Virus record (IMG/VR): IMGVR_UViG_3300025400_000011
Coordinates: 44,883 to 108,882 of that record
Strand: one strand, 5' to 3'
From: a virus
DNA: 64,000 nucleotides
A model generated the notes under the pieces. It saw only the letters and a program-made list of their open reading frames with translations, was not told where the DNA came from and made no database searches. Shown piece after piece: positions 35,518 through 44,685 of this stretch. The position numbers and the translations under genes are program-made. Every line of letters begins with the position of its first letter. Within the stretch, counting starts at the first letter, position 1.

Positions 35518-35829
35518 ATGAGCTTATCAGCAGTACCAGTAAATAAGGTTGGCAGTCTAGTATGTAACCAACTGGCCTTTTTGTATGATGGTAGCGGTAA
35601 TGTTAATGCTGCCTATTTAAATGCAGGTGATTACACGCCTATTATTATTAATGCAACAGGCGGTACACCTGGTGCAGTTTATACAGTAGTTGCAGGTGTA
35701 AGTGCATCTGTTAACTTAGCGGCTGGTACGTTATCAGCTGGTAATGTAGTAGGTATTTCGGCTTATTACAATCCTACAAAACCAGGTTGGCCAAATTACA
35801 CAAAATACAGCACATACACTGCATCTTAA
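35518..35829 (+). CDS. Small beta-rich structural protein, 103 aa
   Basis: A 103-aa protein low in charge and rich in Gly, Ala, Val, Thr and Tyr (SLSAVPVNKVGSLVCNQLAF, then DYTPIIINATGGTPGAVYTV, ending YTKYSTYTAS). There is no signal peptide. The composition matches the fibre and adhesin genes rather than the enzymes around it, and a late-type box precedes it, so a minor virion protein is likely. It could be a single beta-sandwich used as a decoration or fibre subunit. Confidence 0.6.
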   Translation: MSLSAVPVNKVGSLVCNQLAFLYDGSGNVNAAYLNAGDYTPIIINATGGTPGAVYTVVAGVSASVNLAAGTLSAGNVVGISAYYNPTKPGWPNYTKYSTYTAS

Positions 35830-35834
35830 TTTTG

Positions 35835-35840
35835 TAAATA
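35835..35840 (+). promoter_or_regulatory. Late-type promoter box TAAATA
   Basis: TGTAAATA ends nine bases before the ATG at 35850. Confidence 0.6.
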
Positions 35841-35849
35841 TATACAACC

Positions 35850-36113
35850 ATGGCATCAAATTATACAGTAACTGGACACGGCGATTTAGATACGATCTTT
35901 AACCCGGTCACCGCTACTAATCACGGACCAAATGCCCCTACTACTGGCTTTAAAGTTGGTGCACAAGACTTAGCTGCTCGTTATGCAGGTTCTAATAACC
36001 AATCATTCGACGTTATTACGTACAATACTACCTTTTATTCACAAAGCAAAGCTTTAATCAATGGTAGTCAAACTGGTGACTTAAGGTACATTTTCCAGAA
36101 AATAGGTTATTAA
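35850..36113 (+). CDS. Small structural protein, 87 aa
   Basis: An 87-aa protein (ASNYTVTGHGDLDTIFNPVT, then TTGFKVGAQDLAARYAGSNN, ending DLRYIFQKIGY). It has its own late-type box and lies beside another small virion-like gene. Short proteins with a DLAARYAG-type core are frequent in large marine phages and are usually annotated only as hypothetical. A minor virion protein is the best guess. Confidence 0.6.
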   Translation: MASNYTVTGHGDLDTIFNPVTATNHGPNAPTTGFKVGAQDLAARYAGSNNQSFDVITYNTTFYSQSKALINGSQTGDLRYIFQKIGY

Positions 36114-36119
36114 TATATC

Positions 36120-36159
36120 TTGATCTTTAAGGGCGATAGGTTAATTAACTTTAACCTAT
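36120..36159 (+). promoter_or_regulatory. Possible early-type promoter with palindrome
   Basis: TTGATC (36120-36125), 16 bases, TAATTA as a poor -10, framed by a perfect 9-bp inverted repeat ATAGGTTAA/TTAACCTAT (36136-36144, 36151-36159) just before the ATG. The layout copies the GGTAC elements but with different arm sequence. Confidence 0.45.
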
Positions 36160-36160
36160 T

Positions 36161-38002
36161 ATGAGCGAGAAAACCAGCCCATCCCCATTAACTGATTCTA
36201 GTATTAGTAGTTTAGAGTTAGAACTTTTACAGCCAGCAGAGCCAGTAAAAGAAGTACAGAGAATAAGCAAAGAGGATATTACTTTTGTTATTCCTGTATA
36301 TAAGTTAAAAGCTACAAGGCTTAAAAACTTTATGTTTATACTGCCGTATATTGCGGCAACAAAGTGTAAGGTCATCGTTGCAGAACAAACAGATGAACCA
36401 ACACCATCAGGTATACCTGAGCTTATTAAGTCTTTAGATAATGTAAAGTATGTAATGTGGCCCAAGAAGTTCGATGAAGATGTACCAAAGAGGTTTCATC
36501 GCACTGCTTTAATAAACTACATTACTCAGTTTCATATTGATACTAAATGGGTATGGGTCAACAATGCAGATGTACATTTAAAATGGGAAAAGCTGTTTAC
36601 TTGGTTAGACCCAGTTTATGATTTTATCCAGCCTTACAACGAGTGTAAGATGGTAGATGAAGAAACCACTACAAAGTTAGTTAATGGACAAAAGGTAGAG
36701 CTTCATTTTACTGATCCGTTAGGGGAGTATGAAAACTGCTATGGGGATCATTCTTTCTTATACCGTAAACAACGCTTCTTAGATGAAGGTGGTATGGATG
36801 AGAACTTTATTGGTTCTCGTTATGAAGGCTTAGACCTATACAGGATGATGATTCTTAAGAATATACCTATTCAAAAGATTAAAGCACCTGCTGCTCATCT
36901 ATGGCACGAAATAGATGTAGATGAGTATAATATGATTAGTAGTTTACACTTTGTTAAGTTAGAAGCAAAGTTTAGTAATGAAGCTAAATCATTAGAAACT
37001 ATAGATATTAAGTTCTTAAAAGAGTGGCGTAAAAAGAAACCTACATTGCGTCACCGTAATGATATGGCTGTTATTACAAGTCATTTTAACTGGGCTGGTT
37101 ACAAGCGTCCTAAAGCTAACTTAATGCGGTTTCTACGCTATATGGAATCGCAACAGATTCCAGTATACGGGGTAGAGGTATCATTATCAGATAGCTTTAC
37201 CACGGAAGGTAATGATAACTGGTTACGTATTAAAGGTGACCAAAATAATATCTTATTCCAGAAAGAATGTTTATTAAACTTAGCAGAAAAAATGGTACCT
37301 GAAAAGTACACCAAGATTGCTTGGTTTGATCACGATGTGTTTTTAGACAATAACTCCTGGTATGATGAAACTTCATTTGCACTAGACCACAATCAAATCG
37401 TACAAGTATTTGATACATGTTACTGGACCACTGAAACAGGTACTATTGGTAAATCGTTAGAAGCAATGTGCAAATGTCCTCCAAGGGAAGAACGCTGGAC
37501 CGGGCACCCTGGCTTTGGTATAGCTGCTAAGAGAACAATGTGGCATCCAGAAATAGGCGGGTTATATCCTTATTGTCCATTAGGTCATGGTGATACTACA
37601 TTCATGTATAGTATCTTCGAAGTACCTATAGGTGTTCACACTCAAATAGGTATTGGATTAAATAACTGCCCTGATTACATACCTTATCACAAATGGTATA
37701 ACAATATTATAGACTTTGCTGCAGGAGCACCAATCGGTTCAGGTGAAGGTAAAGGTGCTAAAAAGCTTGTATCATATGTACAGGGTAACTGCTTCCATGA
37801 ATGGCATGGCGATATATTCAATCGTAGCTATGTAGATAGAGCTTTCTTAATGACTTGGTACAATCCTGAAAAACATATCTTTATTAATGAGAAAGGTATA
37901 TTAGAATTACGTAATGTACCTGAAACTTGGTTAAAGATGATACAAAAGTACTTCTTTGATAGACGAGAAGATGGATGCATATTGAAAGGAATTCCACAAT
38001 GA
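36161..38002 (+). CDS. Two-domain glycosyltransferase
   Basis: A 613-aa protein with two GT-A-like halves. Half 1 (about 45-275) contains ITFVIPVYKLKATRLKNFMF, the metal-binding region WVWVNNADVHLKW and the EGGMDENFIGSRYEGLDLYR segment typical of galactosyltransferase-type GT2/GT27 enzymes. Half 2 (about 300-560) starts MAVITSHFNWAGYKRPKANL, has KIAWFDHDVFLDN as its DxD-like region and ends with GLYPYCPLGHGDTTFMYSIF. Such tandem enzymes can add two sugars in turn. The gene's TGA overlaps the methyltransferase start (ATGA). The acceptor is unknown: virion protein, lipopolysaccharide or modified DNA base are all possible. Confidence 0.75.
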   Translation: MSEKTSPSPLTDSSISSLELELLQPAEPVKEVQRISKEDITFVIPVYKLKATRLKNFMFILPYIAATKCKVIVAEQTDEPTPSGIPELIKSLDNVKYVMWPKKFDEDVPKRFHRTALINYITQFHIDTKWVWVNNADVHLKWEKLFTWLDPVYDFIQPYNECKMVDEETTTKLVNGQKVELHFTDPLGEYENCYGDHSFLYRKQRFLDEGGMDENFIGSRYEGLDLYRMMILKNIPIQKIKAPAAHLWHEIDVDEYNMISSLHFVKLEAKFSNEAKSLETIDIKFLKEWRKKKPTLRHRNDMAVITSHFNWAGYKRPKANLMRFLRYMESQQIPVYGVEVSLSDSFTTEGNDNWLRIKGDQNNILFQKECLLNLAEKMVPEKYTKIAWFDHDVFLDNNSWYDETSFALDHNQIVQVFDTCYWTTETGTIGKSLEAMCKCPPREERWTGHPGFGIAAKRTMWHPEIGGLYPYCPLGHGDTTFMYSIFEVPIGVHTQIGIGLNNCPDYIPYHKWYNNIIDFAAGAPIGSGEGKGAKKLVSYVQGNCFHEWHGDIFNRSYVDRAFLMTWYNPEKHIFINEKGILELRNVPETWLKMIQKYFFDRREDGCILKGIPQ

Positions 38003-38613
38003 GTAGACAACCCACATACACGCTAGATACTTTTACTAAACATATACCTACTTGGGAACGAGTATTAGATGAACCATATAGACAGACCTTTATTAATACC
38101 CCTACCAATATATTAGATATTGGTGCAGCAGAAGGGGCAGCAACTATATGGTTCGCTGAAAATCTTATTAGTAACCCTAAGTCAAAGGTTTACAGTGTTG
38201 ATAGTTGGTGGCAAAAAGAACTCGAAAAGAAGTTTGATGCTAATGTTTCAGATAGTGGCCTCTCATACAGAGTAATAAAACAAAAAGGTAGTATACCGCA
38301 CATTCTTAGTGAACTCGTTGTTAAGCAAACAGGCTGGAACAAGTTCGGTGTTATACATTACAACTATAGCACTAACACTATAGATGCTCTTAATATTATC
38401 ACTACATGTTTTAACCTACTTTTAAGGGATGATGGTATTTTAGTTATTAATAACTACGACACCACACATAAAATTAACCTATTAGGCGGTACTGCAGTGC
38501 ATTATAGAGAAGCACTAGAGTTTTTAAAGAGAGTGTATGCAGGTAGATATGAAGTGTTAGTTGCAGATAAGCTTTTGATACTTAAAAAGCTATCACCAGA
38601 ACAAATACTATAA
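37999..38613 (+). CDS. Class I SAM-dependent methyltransferase
   Basis: A 204-aa protein from the ATG at 37999, which overlaps the previous stop; an upstream ATG at 37975 is in frame but would lengthen the overlap. The glycine loop is TNILDIGAAEGAATIWFAEN, the acidic strand end is KVYSVDSWW, and the later VIHYNYS and DGILVINNYD segments fit the Methyltransf_24 type. That family methylates sugars and similar small acceptors. The last base of the stop is shared with the carbamoyltransferase start, so the two act from one transcript, which suggests successive decorations of one glycan. Confidence 0.8.
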   Translation: MSRQPTYTLDTFTKHIPTWERVLDEPYRQTFINTPTNILDIGAAEGAATIWFAENLISNPKSKVYSVDSWWQKELEKKFDANVSDSGLSYRVIKQKGSIPHILSELVVKQTGWNKFGVIHYNYSTNTIDALNIITTCFNLLLRDDGILVINNYDTTHKINLLGGTAVHYREALEFLKRVYAGRYEVLVADKLLILKKLSPEQIL

Positions 38614-40082
38614 TGGAAAATAAAATCATATGGGGTGCATCTGGTTTATCCCACGATGCTGCATTATCTGTAATAAAAGACGGTAAACTTGTATTTGCGT
38701 CTTCATCAGAACGCTATTCTCGTGTTAAAAATGATCTTAACTTTGACCCACTTTTAATAAGAGATGCATTAGAGTTTGGTAAACCAGACGTTATAGTATG
38801 GTACGAAAAGCCTTTTAAAAAGTTCTTAAGACGGTTAGTTGTAGATAAACTTTGGCAACCATATAGTGTAAAAGACGTATTTAAGAAGCACGAAGTACAA
38901 GCACCCATACAGTACGTAGATCATCATTTATCGCATCTATGTGCATCTCTATATACTGCACCATTTAACACGGATAAAACATTAGGATTAGTAGTGGATT
39001 CAGTAGGAGAGTTTGATACACTAACTGTGTGGGACATAGATAACGGTAAATACAAATGCATTGATAAGAGAAAATATCCAAACTCATTAGGTTTGTTTTA
39101 TTCTTCTATTACAGACTTGTTAGGTTTAAAAGCTCAAGAAGAAGAATATATTATGATGGGTATGGCAGCTTATGGTACCAATAACTATAAGAAATACTAT
39201 AACTTTTTTTTAGAAAACTTATTTGATAACGATTGTAACTTAGTTATTGATTTACGTAGAGGTTGTAGAGGTTTATTAACTAAAGAAGAAGTAGAAGCTA
39301 ATAAGTTTGATATTGCTTTAGCTGCTCAAAAAATATACGAAGATATTGTAGTAGACATTACAAAAGAGTATCTTGCTAAAACAGGTTATAAAAAGCTTAT
39401 ACTGTCTGGTGGTTGTGCACTTAACTGTACAGCTAATACTTTTCTATTAGAGTTAGTAGATGATATGTGGATATTTCCTAATCCAGGAGATTCTGGTTCT
39501 GCAGTAGGTGCTGCTCTAGCCTATTACAATCAACCGGTAGAAATGCGCAATCTCTATCTTGGTCATGATGCTCAATCTAGTGTTGATATAGATGAACTAG
39601 TAAACTATTTAGATACTAACAAAATGGCCGGTGTAATATATGGTAAAGCAGAGTTTGGTCCAAGAGCATTAGGACATCGTTCTATTTTAGCAGACCCTAG
39701 AGTACACAATATTAAAGATATTGTTAATGAAGTAAAAGGACGTGAAAAGTTTAGACCGTTTGCTCCTATTGTATTAAAAGAGCATTTTAACGAAATATTC
39801 TATAATAAGGGTACGAGTGATTCTTATCCTTACATGCAGTACACTCATATGTGTAAACGTCCAGATGTATATCCAGGTATAGTACACGTTGATGGTAGTT
39901 CTCGAGTACAAACAGTAGACGTAAACACTCCTTTTATACACCAAGTGCTTAAAAAGTGGTACGATAAGACCGGTTGTCCTATTTTACTTAATACAAGTTT
40001 AAACATAAAAGGTAGACCTTTACTTAATAGTAGAGAAGATATAAAAGAGTTTGGCCATACTAAACTAAAAATATTTGGCTAA
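38613..40082 (+). CDS. NodU/CmcH-type carbamoyltransferase
   Basis: A 489-aa protein matching the family throughout. The start is IIWGASGLSHDAALSVIKDG. The metal-binding histidines lie in YVDHHLSHLCASLY. The nucleotide-binding segments include LVVDSVGEFDTLTVWD, GMAAYG and LSGGCALNCTANT. The C-terminal domain begins EFGPRALGHRSILADPR and ends with CPILLNTSLNIKGRPLL. The enzyme makes carbamoyl-adenylate from carbamoyl phosphate and ATP and places the carbamoyl group on a sugar hydroxyl. It is somewhat shorter than bacterial NodU (about 560-600 aa). It is coupled by overlap to a methyltransferase and followed after one base by a radical SAM gene. Confidence 0.9.
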   Translation: MENKIIWGASGLSHDAALSVIKDGKLVFASSSERYSRVKNDLNFDPLLIRDALEFGKPDVIVWYEKPFKKFLRRLVVDKLWQPYSVKDVFKKHEVQAPIQYVDHHLSHLCASLYTAPFNTDKTLGLVVDSVGEFDTLTVWDIDNGKYKCIDKRKYPNSLGLFYSSITDLLGLKAQEEEYIMMGMAAYGTNNYKKYYNFFLENLFDNDCNLVIDLRRGCRGLLTKEEVEANKFDIALAAQKIYEDIVVDITKEYLAKTGYKKLILSGGCALNCTANTFLLELVDDMWIFPNPGDSGSAVGAALAYYNQPVEMRNLYLGHDAQSSVDIDELVNYLDTNKMAGVIYGKAEFGPRALGHRSILADPRVHNIKDIVNEVKGREKFRPFAPIVLKEHFNEIFYNKGTSDSYPYMQYTHMCKRPDVYPGIVHVDGSSRVQTVDVNTPFIHQVLKKWYDKTGCPILLNTSLNIKGRPLLNSREDIKEFGHTKLKIFG

Positions 40083-40083
40083 T

Positions 40084-41553
40084 ATGCCTGAAAAACCACC
40101 ATTAATACATGATGCAGTACAGAGACTAGTAAATGTCAAGAAAACATTAGACACTACTAGTTCTAGTTTCTGTTTAGCTAAGTGGAATCAAGTAACTATA
40201 CATCTTACTAATGGTACTACACATAGTTGTCATCATTGCCCTGCTCATAAAATACCTTTAGACGAGCTTAAGAACAACGTTTCTGCTTTACATAACACTA
40301 GCGAAAAGAAAGAAAAACGTAAGATGATGCTCGAAGGTAAGCGTCCAGAAGAGTGTAACTTTTGCTGGCGTGTTGAAGATCTTAATAACCCAGACTTGTT
40401 TAGTGATAGAGTTAAGAAAAGTTCTAACCTCTGGAATGACAATACTATAGAGATTATACCCAAGCTACCTTGGGATACTGATGTCATACCTAAGTCGATG
40501 GAACTAGACTTTTCTAATGCTTGTAACTTTAAGTGTTTATACTGTTCACCGGTTTACTCTTCTACTTGGGCTAAAGAAATAAGAGAACATGGTCCTATAC
40601 ATGCAGGTGCATTTATTAACAACTCATTAAAGATGATAGCTATGGAGGAAAAGACTCCTATAGAAGATGAAGACAGTAACCCATACGTACAAGCATTTTG
40701 GAAATGGTTTCCTGATATACTAGAAAGCGGTCAATTAAGAGAGTTGAGAGTTACAGGCGGGGAGCCCTTATTGAGTAAAAATACGTTCAAGTTAATGGAC
40801 TTTTTTATTGAACACCCTCAACCAGAGATGGTATTCAGTGTTAACTCAAATCTTGGTGCACCAGAAGCTTCGATTACTAAGCTTATAGACAAGCTCAATA
40901 AAATAACATCAGCTAAAGCAGCTAAAAGAGTGGCCCTATACACAAGCGGTGAAGGTCACAGTGAAAGAGGCGAATACATACGTTACGGACTTAAATACGA
41001 TACATGGTTAAGTAACGTCGATCGTATACTAAAAGAATGTCCAGAAGTAGAAATGATTTTTATGTGCACATATAATGCACTATCAGTTACTTCGTTTAAA
41101 GGGTTTTTAATGGATGCATATGACTTGATACAGAAGTACACCGATCCTTATGTACGTATGCAGCCTATTATTATTAGTATACCATATCTAAGACAGCCTG
41201 AGTTTTTAAGTGCATGGAACCTTACTGAAGACTTTTTAGGTTATATAGAAGAGTGTACTGAATACATGAAAGAAAAAACTCGTAAAACTAAAAAAGATCC
41301 TGATGCACCAGAAAGATATAGTGTGGTTGAGCCAGGCTTTCCTTTATTATGTACCCAAGAAATGGAAAGAGTGCTTGAGGTCATGAAAAATGCTATAATT
41401 AACAATGTAGGCAGAAATCATGACGTTGCGGTTCTACGTAGAGCGTTTCATCAGTTTATAGATGAATGTGATAGTAGACGTAACACTAGCTTTTTAACTA
41501 CATTCCCAGAAATGGCTGATTTTTATTATTTTTGCAAAAACAACTACCCATAA
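40084..41553 (+). CDS. Radical SAM protein with N-terminal Cys-rich (twitch-type) region, paralogue 1
   Basis: A 489-aa protein from the ATG at 40084 (a TTG at 40075 would add three residues). The radical SAM cluster motif is CNFKCLYC (C147, C151, C154). Before it lies a Cys-rich region (THSCHHCPAH, then ECNFCWRVED) that may hold an auxiliary iron-sulfur cluster, and after it the RVTGGEPLLS segment that binds SAM. These enzymes use a 5'-deoxyadenosyl radical to modify peptides or small molecules. Two paralogues follow at 42171 and 46776. The reaction is unknown; its neighbours suggest sugar or peptide modification. Confidence 0.85.
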   Translation: MPEKPPLIHDAVQRLVNVKKTLDTTSSSFCLAKWNQVTIHLTNGTTHSCHHCPAHKIPLDELKNNVSALHNTSEKKEKRKMMLEGKRPEECNFCWRVEDLNNPDLFSDRVKKSSNLWNDNTIEIIPKLPWDTDVIPKSMELDFSNACNFKCLYCSPVYSSTWAKEIREHGPIHAGAFINNSLKMIAMEEKTPIEDEDSNPYVQAFWKWFPDILESGQLRELRVTGGEPLLSKNTFKLMDFFIEHPQPEMVFSVNSNLGAPEASITKLIDKLNKITSAKAAKRVALYTSGEGHSERGEYIRYGLKYDTWLSNVDRILKECPEVEMIFMCTYNALSVTSFKGFLMDAYDLIQKYTDPYVRMQPIIISIPYLRQPEFLSAWNLTEDFLGYIEECTEYMKEKTRKTKKDPDAPERYSVVEPGFPLLCTQEMERVLEVMKNAIINNVGRNHDVAVLRRAFHQFIDECDSRRNTSFLTTFPEMADFYYFCKNNYP

Positions 41554-41554
41554 T

Positions 41555-42157
41555 ATGAAAGAAAAAACTTTAAAAGAACTACAAAGACAGTATTTTAGTC
41601 CAGAGGGCTTTGCATACGACGAGTTCCTATCTTATAACAAGTATAGAATGAACCCAGTATCATCATTTGATTATGCTGGACCCAGTCGTATTAAAAACAT
41701 ACTTAATCCAGAACAAGACAGCTGTATTGTTATTATAGAAAGAGATTCTGGAACGAACATATCTTTAATGGATGGAGAAATGGGTAGAGGTTTGATAGAC
41801 AAATGTCTAGAAAAAGAATGGAAGCCTAAACTCATTGTACCCGGTAGATCTTTTAGTTTTAACAATACTAAAGCAGAACCAGGAGAGCCTGTAGAGATCA
41901 AGTTTCAGTTTTATAACTCGTTTCCTATAGAAAAAACAGAGGATAATGAAAGTGCTTTAAACCTGGTTGTAGGAGAGATTATATTTGCGTTTAAATCGTT
42001 TTATAACTTTGATGAAATAAACTTTACTCAAGATCTGTTAGAAGCTATACTTAAAAAGGAACCGGCATTTTTTAAAATAGATTTAATAAATGAAAAAACT
42101 CACATGAACGGATTATTTAGTTTAGTACCTCCACCAGTAGCAGAACCACAACAATAA
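41555..42157 (+). CDS. Hypothetical protein between radical SAM paralogues
   Basis: A 200-aa protein, one base after paralogue 1 and 13 bases before paralogue 2. It starts KEKTLKELQRQYFSPEGFAY and has a middle rich in alternating hydrophobics (DSCIVIIERDSGTNISLMDG, then KPKLIVPGRSFSFNN). No family is recognised. Fixed between two related radical SAM genes, it may be their substrate, carrier or partner. It lacks an obvious precursor-peptide shape (short, with a Gly leader), so a partner protein is more likely. Confidence 0.6.
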   Translation: MKEKTLKELQRQYFSPEGFAYDEFLSYNKYRMNPVSSFDYAGPSRIKNILNPEQDSCIVIIERDSGTNISLMDGEMGRGLIDKCLEKEWKPKLIVPGRSFSFNNTKAEPGEPVEIKFQFYNSFPIEKTEDNESALNLVVGEIIFAFKSFYNFDEINFTQDLLEAILKKEPAFFKIDLINEKTHMNGLFSLVPPPVAEPQQ

Positions 42158-42170
42158 GCTAAATTATTAT

Positions 42171-43649
42171 ATGTCACTTAATGGCCAAATGGATGGTACT
42201 CTAAAAACGGTTAAGAATAAGCTTAATGCTGTTAGCCCTAGCTTTTGCTTAGCTAAATGGAATCAGGTAACTATACATTTAAATAATGGTACTACTCATA
42301 GTTGCCATCATTGCCCTTCTCACAAAATACCTTTAGAAGAGCTTAAGAACAATCCGTCTGCTCTACACAATACAAACGAGAAAAAGAACACTCGTAAAAT
42401 GATGTTAAACGGAGAAAGACCTAAAGAGTGTAACTTTTGTTGGCGAGTAGAAGATTTAAAAGATGAAAACATATTTAGTGATAGAGTGAAAAAAAGTTCT
42501 GACCCATGGAATGATGATCGTATCGATACGGTGCCTAAGATGCCATGGGACGTTAATGTTATACCAAAGTATATCGAGTTAGACTTTTCTAATGCATGTA
42601 ACTTTAAATGTTTATACTGTTCCCCTGCTTATTCTACTAGCTGGGTAAAAGAAATAAAAGAACATGGACCTATAGAAGCTGGTAAGTTTCGAGTAAATTC
42701 TTTGCAGGCTTTAGCAGCAAAAGGAGAACTACCTTTTGATGGAGACGAAGAAGATAACCCATACATTCAAGCTTTTTGGAAATGGTTTCCAGACGTACTA
42801 GCAAGCGGAGAGTTAAGAGACATAAGAATCACAGGCGGTGAACCTTTACTCAGTAAAAATACGTTTAAGTTGATGGACTATCTTATAGACCACCCACAAC
42901 CTAATCTTATTTTTAATATTAACTCAAACTTAGGTGCACCTAAACCGTATATTGATAAACTTATTGAATATGCAAATAAACTTCACAACACAAAAGCTGT
43001 TTCTAGGGTAACTCTTTTTACTAGCGGTGAAGGTTATGGGGAAAGAGGTAACTATATAAGAACTGGTTTAGACTATAAACAATGGTATGAAAATGTAGAC
43101 CGTATTATTAGTTCTTGTCCAGCACTATACACAACATATATGTGTACATACAATGCATTATGTGTTACTTCATTTAAAGACTTTCTAAAAGATGCACTCG
43201 CTTTAATGAAAAAGCATGTAAATTACATTGATCGTTGGCATCCGATTTTATTAAGCATACCTTATATGAGAGACCCAGAGTTTTTAGCTGGCTGGGTTTT
43301 AACACCTGACTTTTTAAAGTATATTGAAGAGTGTATAGAGTACATGAAAGAAAACGAGCAGATTATTGGTCCACACCCTTTAAAGGGTACCTTACCTAAA
43401 TACGATCAATGGGAGCAACTTGTCAGGCCTGGATTTACACCATATATTATACACGATATGGAGCGAGTGTTAGAGGTTATGAAAAACGCTATTAATACTG
43501 GAGCGGGTAGAGTAACGGATTTAGCTATATTACGTCAGTCATTTCATAAGTTTATTGACGAAAGCGATAGACGCCGTGGAACCAACTTTGTAGAAACGTT
43601 CCCAGAAATGGCGGGTTTCTATTATATGTGTAAGAATGAGTATCCGTAA
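42171..43649 (+). CDS. Radical SAM protein with N-terminal Cys-rich (twitch-type) region, paralogue 2
   Basis: A 492-aa close paralogue of the protein at 40084, alike across the whole length: SFCLAKWNQVTIHLNNGTTH, CHHCPSHKIPLEELKNN, ECNFCWRVEDLK, the cluster motif CNFKCLYC (C143, C147, C150) and RITGGEPLLSKNTFKLMD. Differences cluster at the N-terminus and around residues 390-420, where this copy has an insertion (HPLKGTLPKYDQWEQ). The duplication seems old because synonymous sites differ widely. Two full, intact copies suggest two related substrates rather than a failing duplicate. Confidence 0.85.
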   Translation: MSLNGQMDGTLKTVKNKLNAVSPSFCLAKWNQVTIHLNNGTTHSCHHCPSHKIPLEELKNNPSALHNTNEKKNTRKMMLNGERPKECNFCWRVEDLKDENIFSDRVKKSSDPWNDDRIDTVPKMPWDVNVIPKYIELDFSNACNFKCLYCSPAYSTSWVKEIKEHGPIEAGKFRVNSLQALAAKGELPFDGDEEDNPYIQAFWKWFPDVLASGELRDIRITGGEPLLSKNTFKLMDYLIDHPQPNLIFNINSNLGAPKPYIDKLIEYANKLHNTKAVSRVTLFTSGEGYGERGNYIRTGLDYKQWYENVDRIISSCPALYTTYMCTYNALCVTSFKDFLKDALALMKKHVNYIDRWHPILLSIPYMRDPEFLAGWVLTPDFLKYIEECIEYMKENEQIIGPHPLKGTLPKYDQWEQLVRPGFTPYIIHDMERVLEVMKNAINTGAGRVTDLAILRQSFHKFIDESDRRRGTNFVETFPEMAGFYYMCKNEYP

Positions 43650-43652
43650 TAG

Positions 43653-43659
43653 CTAAGTA
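43653..43659 (+). promoter_or_regulatory. Late-type promoter box variant CTAAGTA
   Basis: CTAAGTA begins three bases after the radical SAM stop and ends five bases before the ATG at 43665. Confidence 0.45.
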
Positions 43660-43664
43660 TATAG

Positions 43665-43958
43665 ATGAGTTCCTATAAACTATTAGCTGAAAAGTATAGT
43701 CAAGTTCTAGAAGAAGAAGGTAATGATTTAGCAGCTTTATTACATAACCTAGAAAATAATATTAAGACTGTAAACAATAGGGATTTATCAAGCGCGTTTA
43801 ATCAAGTCTTATTAGCTTTAAATGCTTCTACAGATAACAACGTAAAACAAGCAGCTATTACTTTACTGAATCAACAAACTCAAATAGCTTCAGAAGAAGA
43901 TGAAGCTATAGATAATGAAAATGACAACACAACCGGTGTAAATGGTAACGGATATTGA
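43665..43958 (+). CDS. Small helical protein, 97 aa
   Basis: A 97-aa, mostly helical acidic protein (SSYKLLAEKYSQVLEEEGND, then LHNLENNIKTVNNRDLSSAF, ending NDNTTGVNGNGY). There is no motif and no signal peptide. With a late-type box before it and a virion-like gene after it, it may be a minor structural or assembly protein. The Asn/Gly-rich acidic tail is probably disordered. Confidence 0.6.
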   Translation: MSSYKLLAEKYSQVLEEEGNDLAALLHNLENNIKTVNNRDLSSAFNQVLLALNASTDNNVKQAAITLLNQQTQIASEEDEAIDNENDNTTGVNGNGY

Positions 43959-43969
43959 GGCAATTTTTA

Positions 43970-43976
43970 CTAAATA
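43970..43976 (+). promoter_or_regulatory. Late-type promoter box CTAAATA
   Basis: CTAAATA ends nine bases before the ATG at 43986. Confidence 0.65.
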
Positions 43977-43985
43977 ATATTATAT

Positions 43986-44684
43986 ATGGCTACCTACTAC
44001 AATTCTCAAGTAACACAAAATCAAGTTGGCAACAACCCTACCACTTATCAAGGGATTGATTGCAATATCAGCGACACGAGAGCTGCTATACTTTTCAATG
44101 TAATACCTAATCCAGTAAACAGTTTATCAGGTACAGGTAGTGCACAAGCAAACTTTACTTTAAATTACGTGAATACGGCTAATAATACCGGCGTAGAAGG
44201 TCTTTCATCTGGTACAGGTTCCATATTTGTTGACGGTGCTTATCAATGCACTACAGCAACAGGTACAGTATCTTATCTAGCAGGTGGTACATATACACAA
44301 AGCATTAGCGGTGTTGTAATTACAAATGGTGGATTAGGCTATTGGGGTCCAGGTAATGATGGTGCAGTAACTTGTACTTTCTCAGCTCCACAATCCGGTT
44401 CAAATCGCGCAACTGGTGTGCCTATTGTTGGTAACGGTAACATTATTGGCGTACAAATCACTAACACAGGTTCAGGTTATGCTAACCCAGGTTCTGCTAC
44501 AGTAACATTTTCGTCTCCAGTAGCTCACAAAATGTATTTACAAAAGCATGATTATTCTTGCTTTGAATTTACAGTACCTGCTACAGGTAGTAACGGTGGC
44601 GGCGCACAAGCTGTCACATTAACCCCAGTAGGTTATAAAGTAGAAGGTCCAACAAAGCGCCGCAAGTATCTCTTAGGTTACTAA
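43986..44684 (+). CDS. Virion structural protein with GxGY beta repeats
   Basis: A 232-aa protein low in charge. Two related strands occur, VVITNGGLGYWGPGNDGAVT and VQITNTGSGYANPGSATVTF, which is the I-x-N-x-G-x-GY-x-x-P repeat found in many phage tail and baseplate surface proteins. The last 50 residues (KMYLQKHDYSCFEFTVPATG, then KRRKYLLGY) form a separate end. A late-type box precedes it and a strong terminator lies just downstream, inside the convergent cyclase gene. It is probably abundant in the virion. Confidence 0.7.
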   Translation: MATYYNSQVTQNQVGNNPTTYQGIDCNISDTRAAILFNVIPNPVNSLSGTGSAQANFTLNYVNTANNTGVEGLSSGTGSIFVDGAYQCTTATGTVSYLAGGTYTQSISGVVITNGGLGYWGPGNDGAVTCTFSAPQSGSNRATGVPIVGNGNIIGVQITNTGSGYANPGSATVTFSSPVAHKMYLQKHDYSCFEFTVPATGSNGGGAQAVTLTPVGYKVEGPTKRRKYLLGY

Positions 44685-44685
44685 G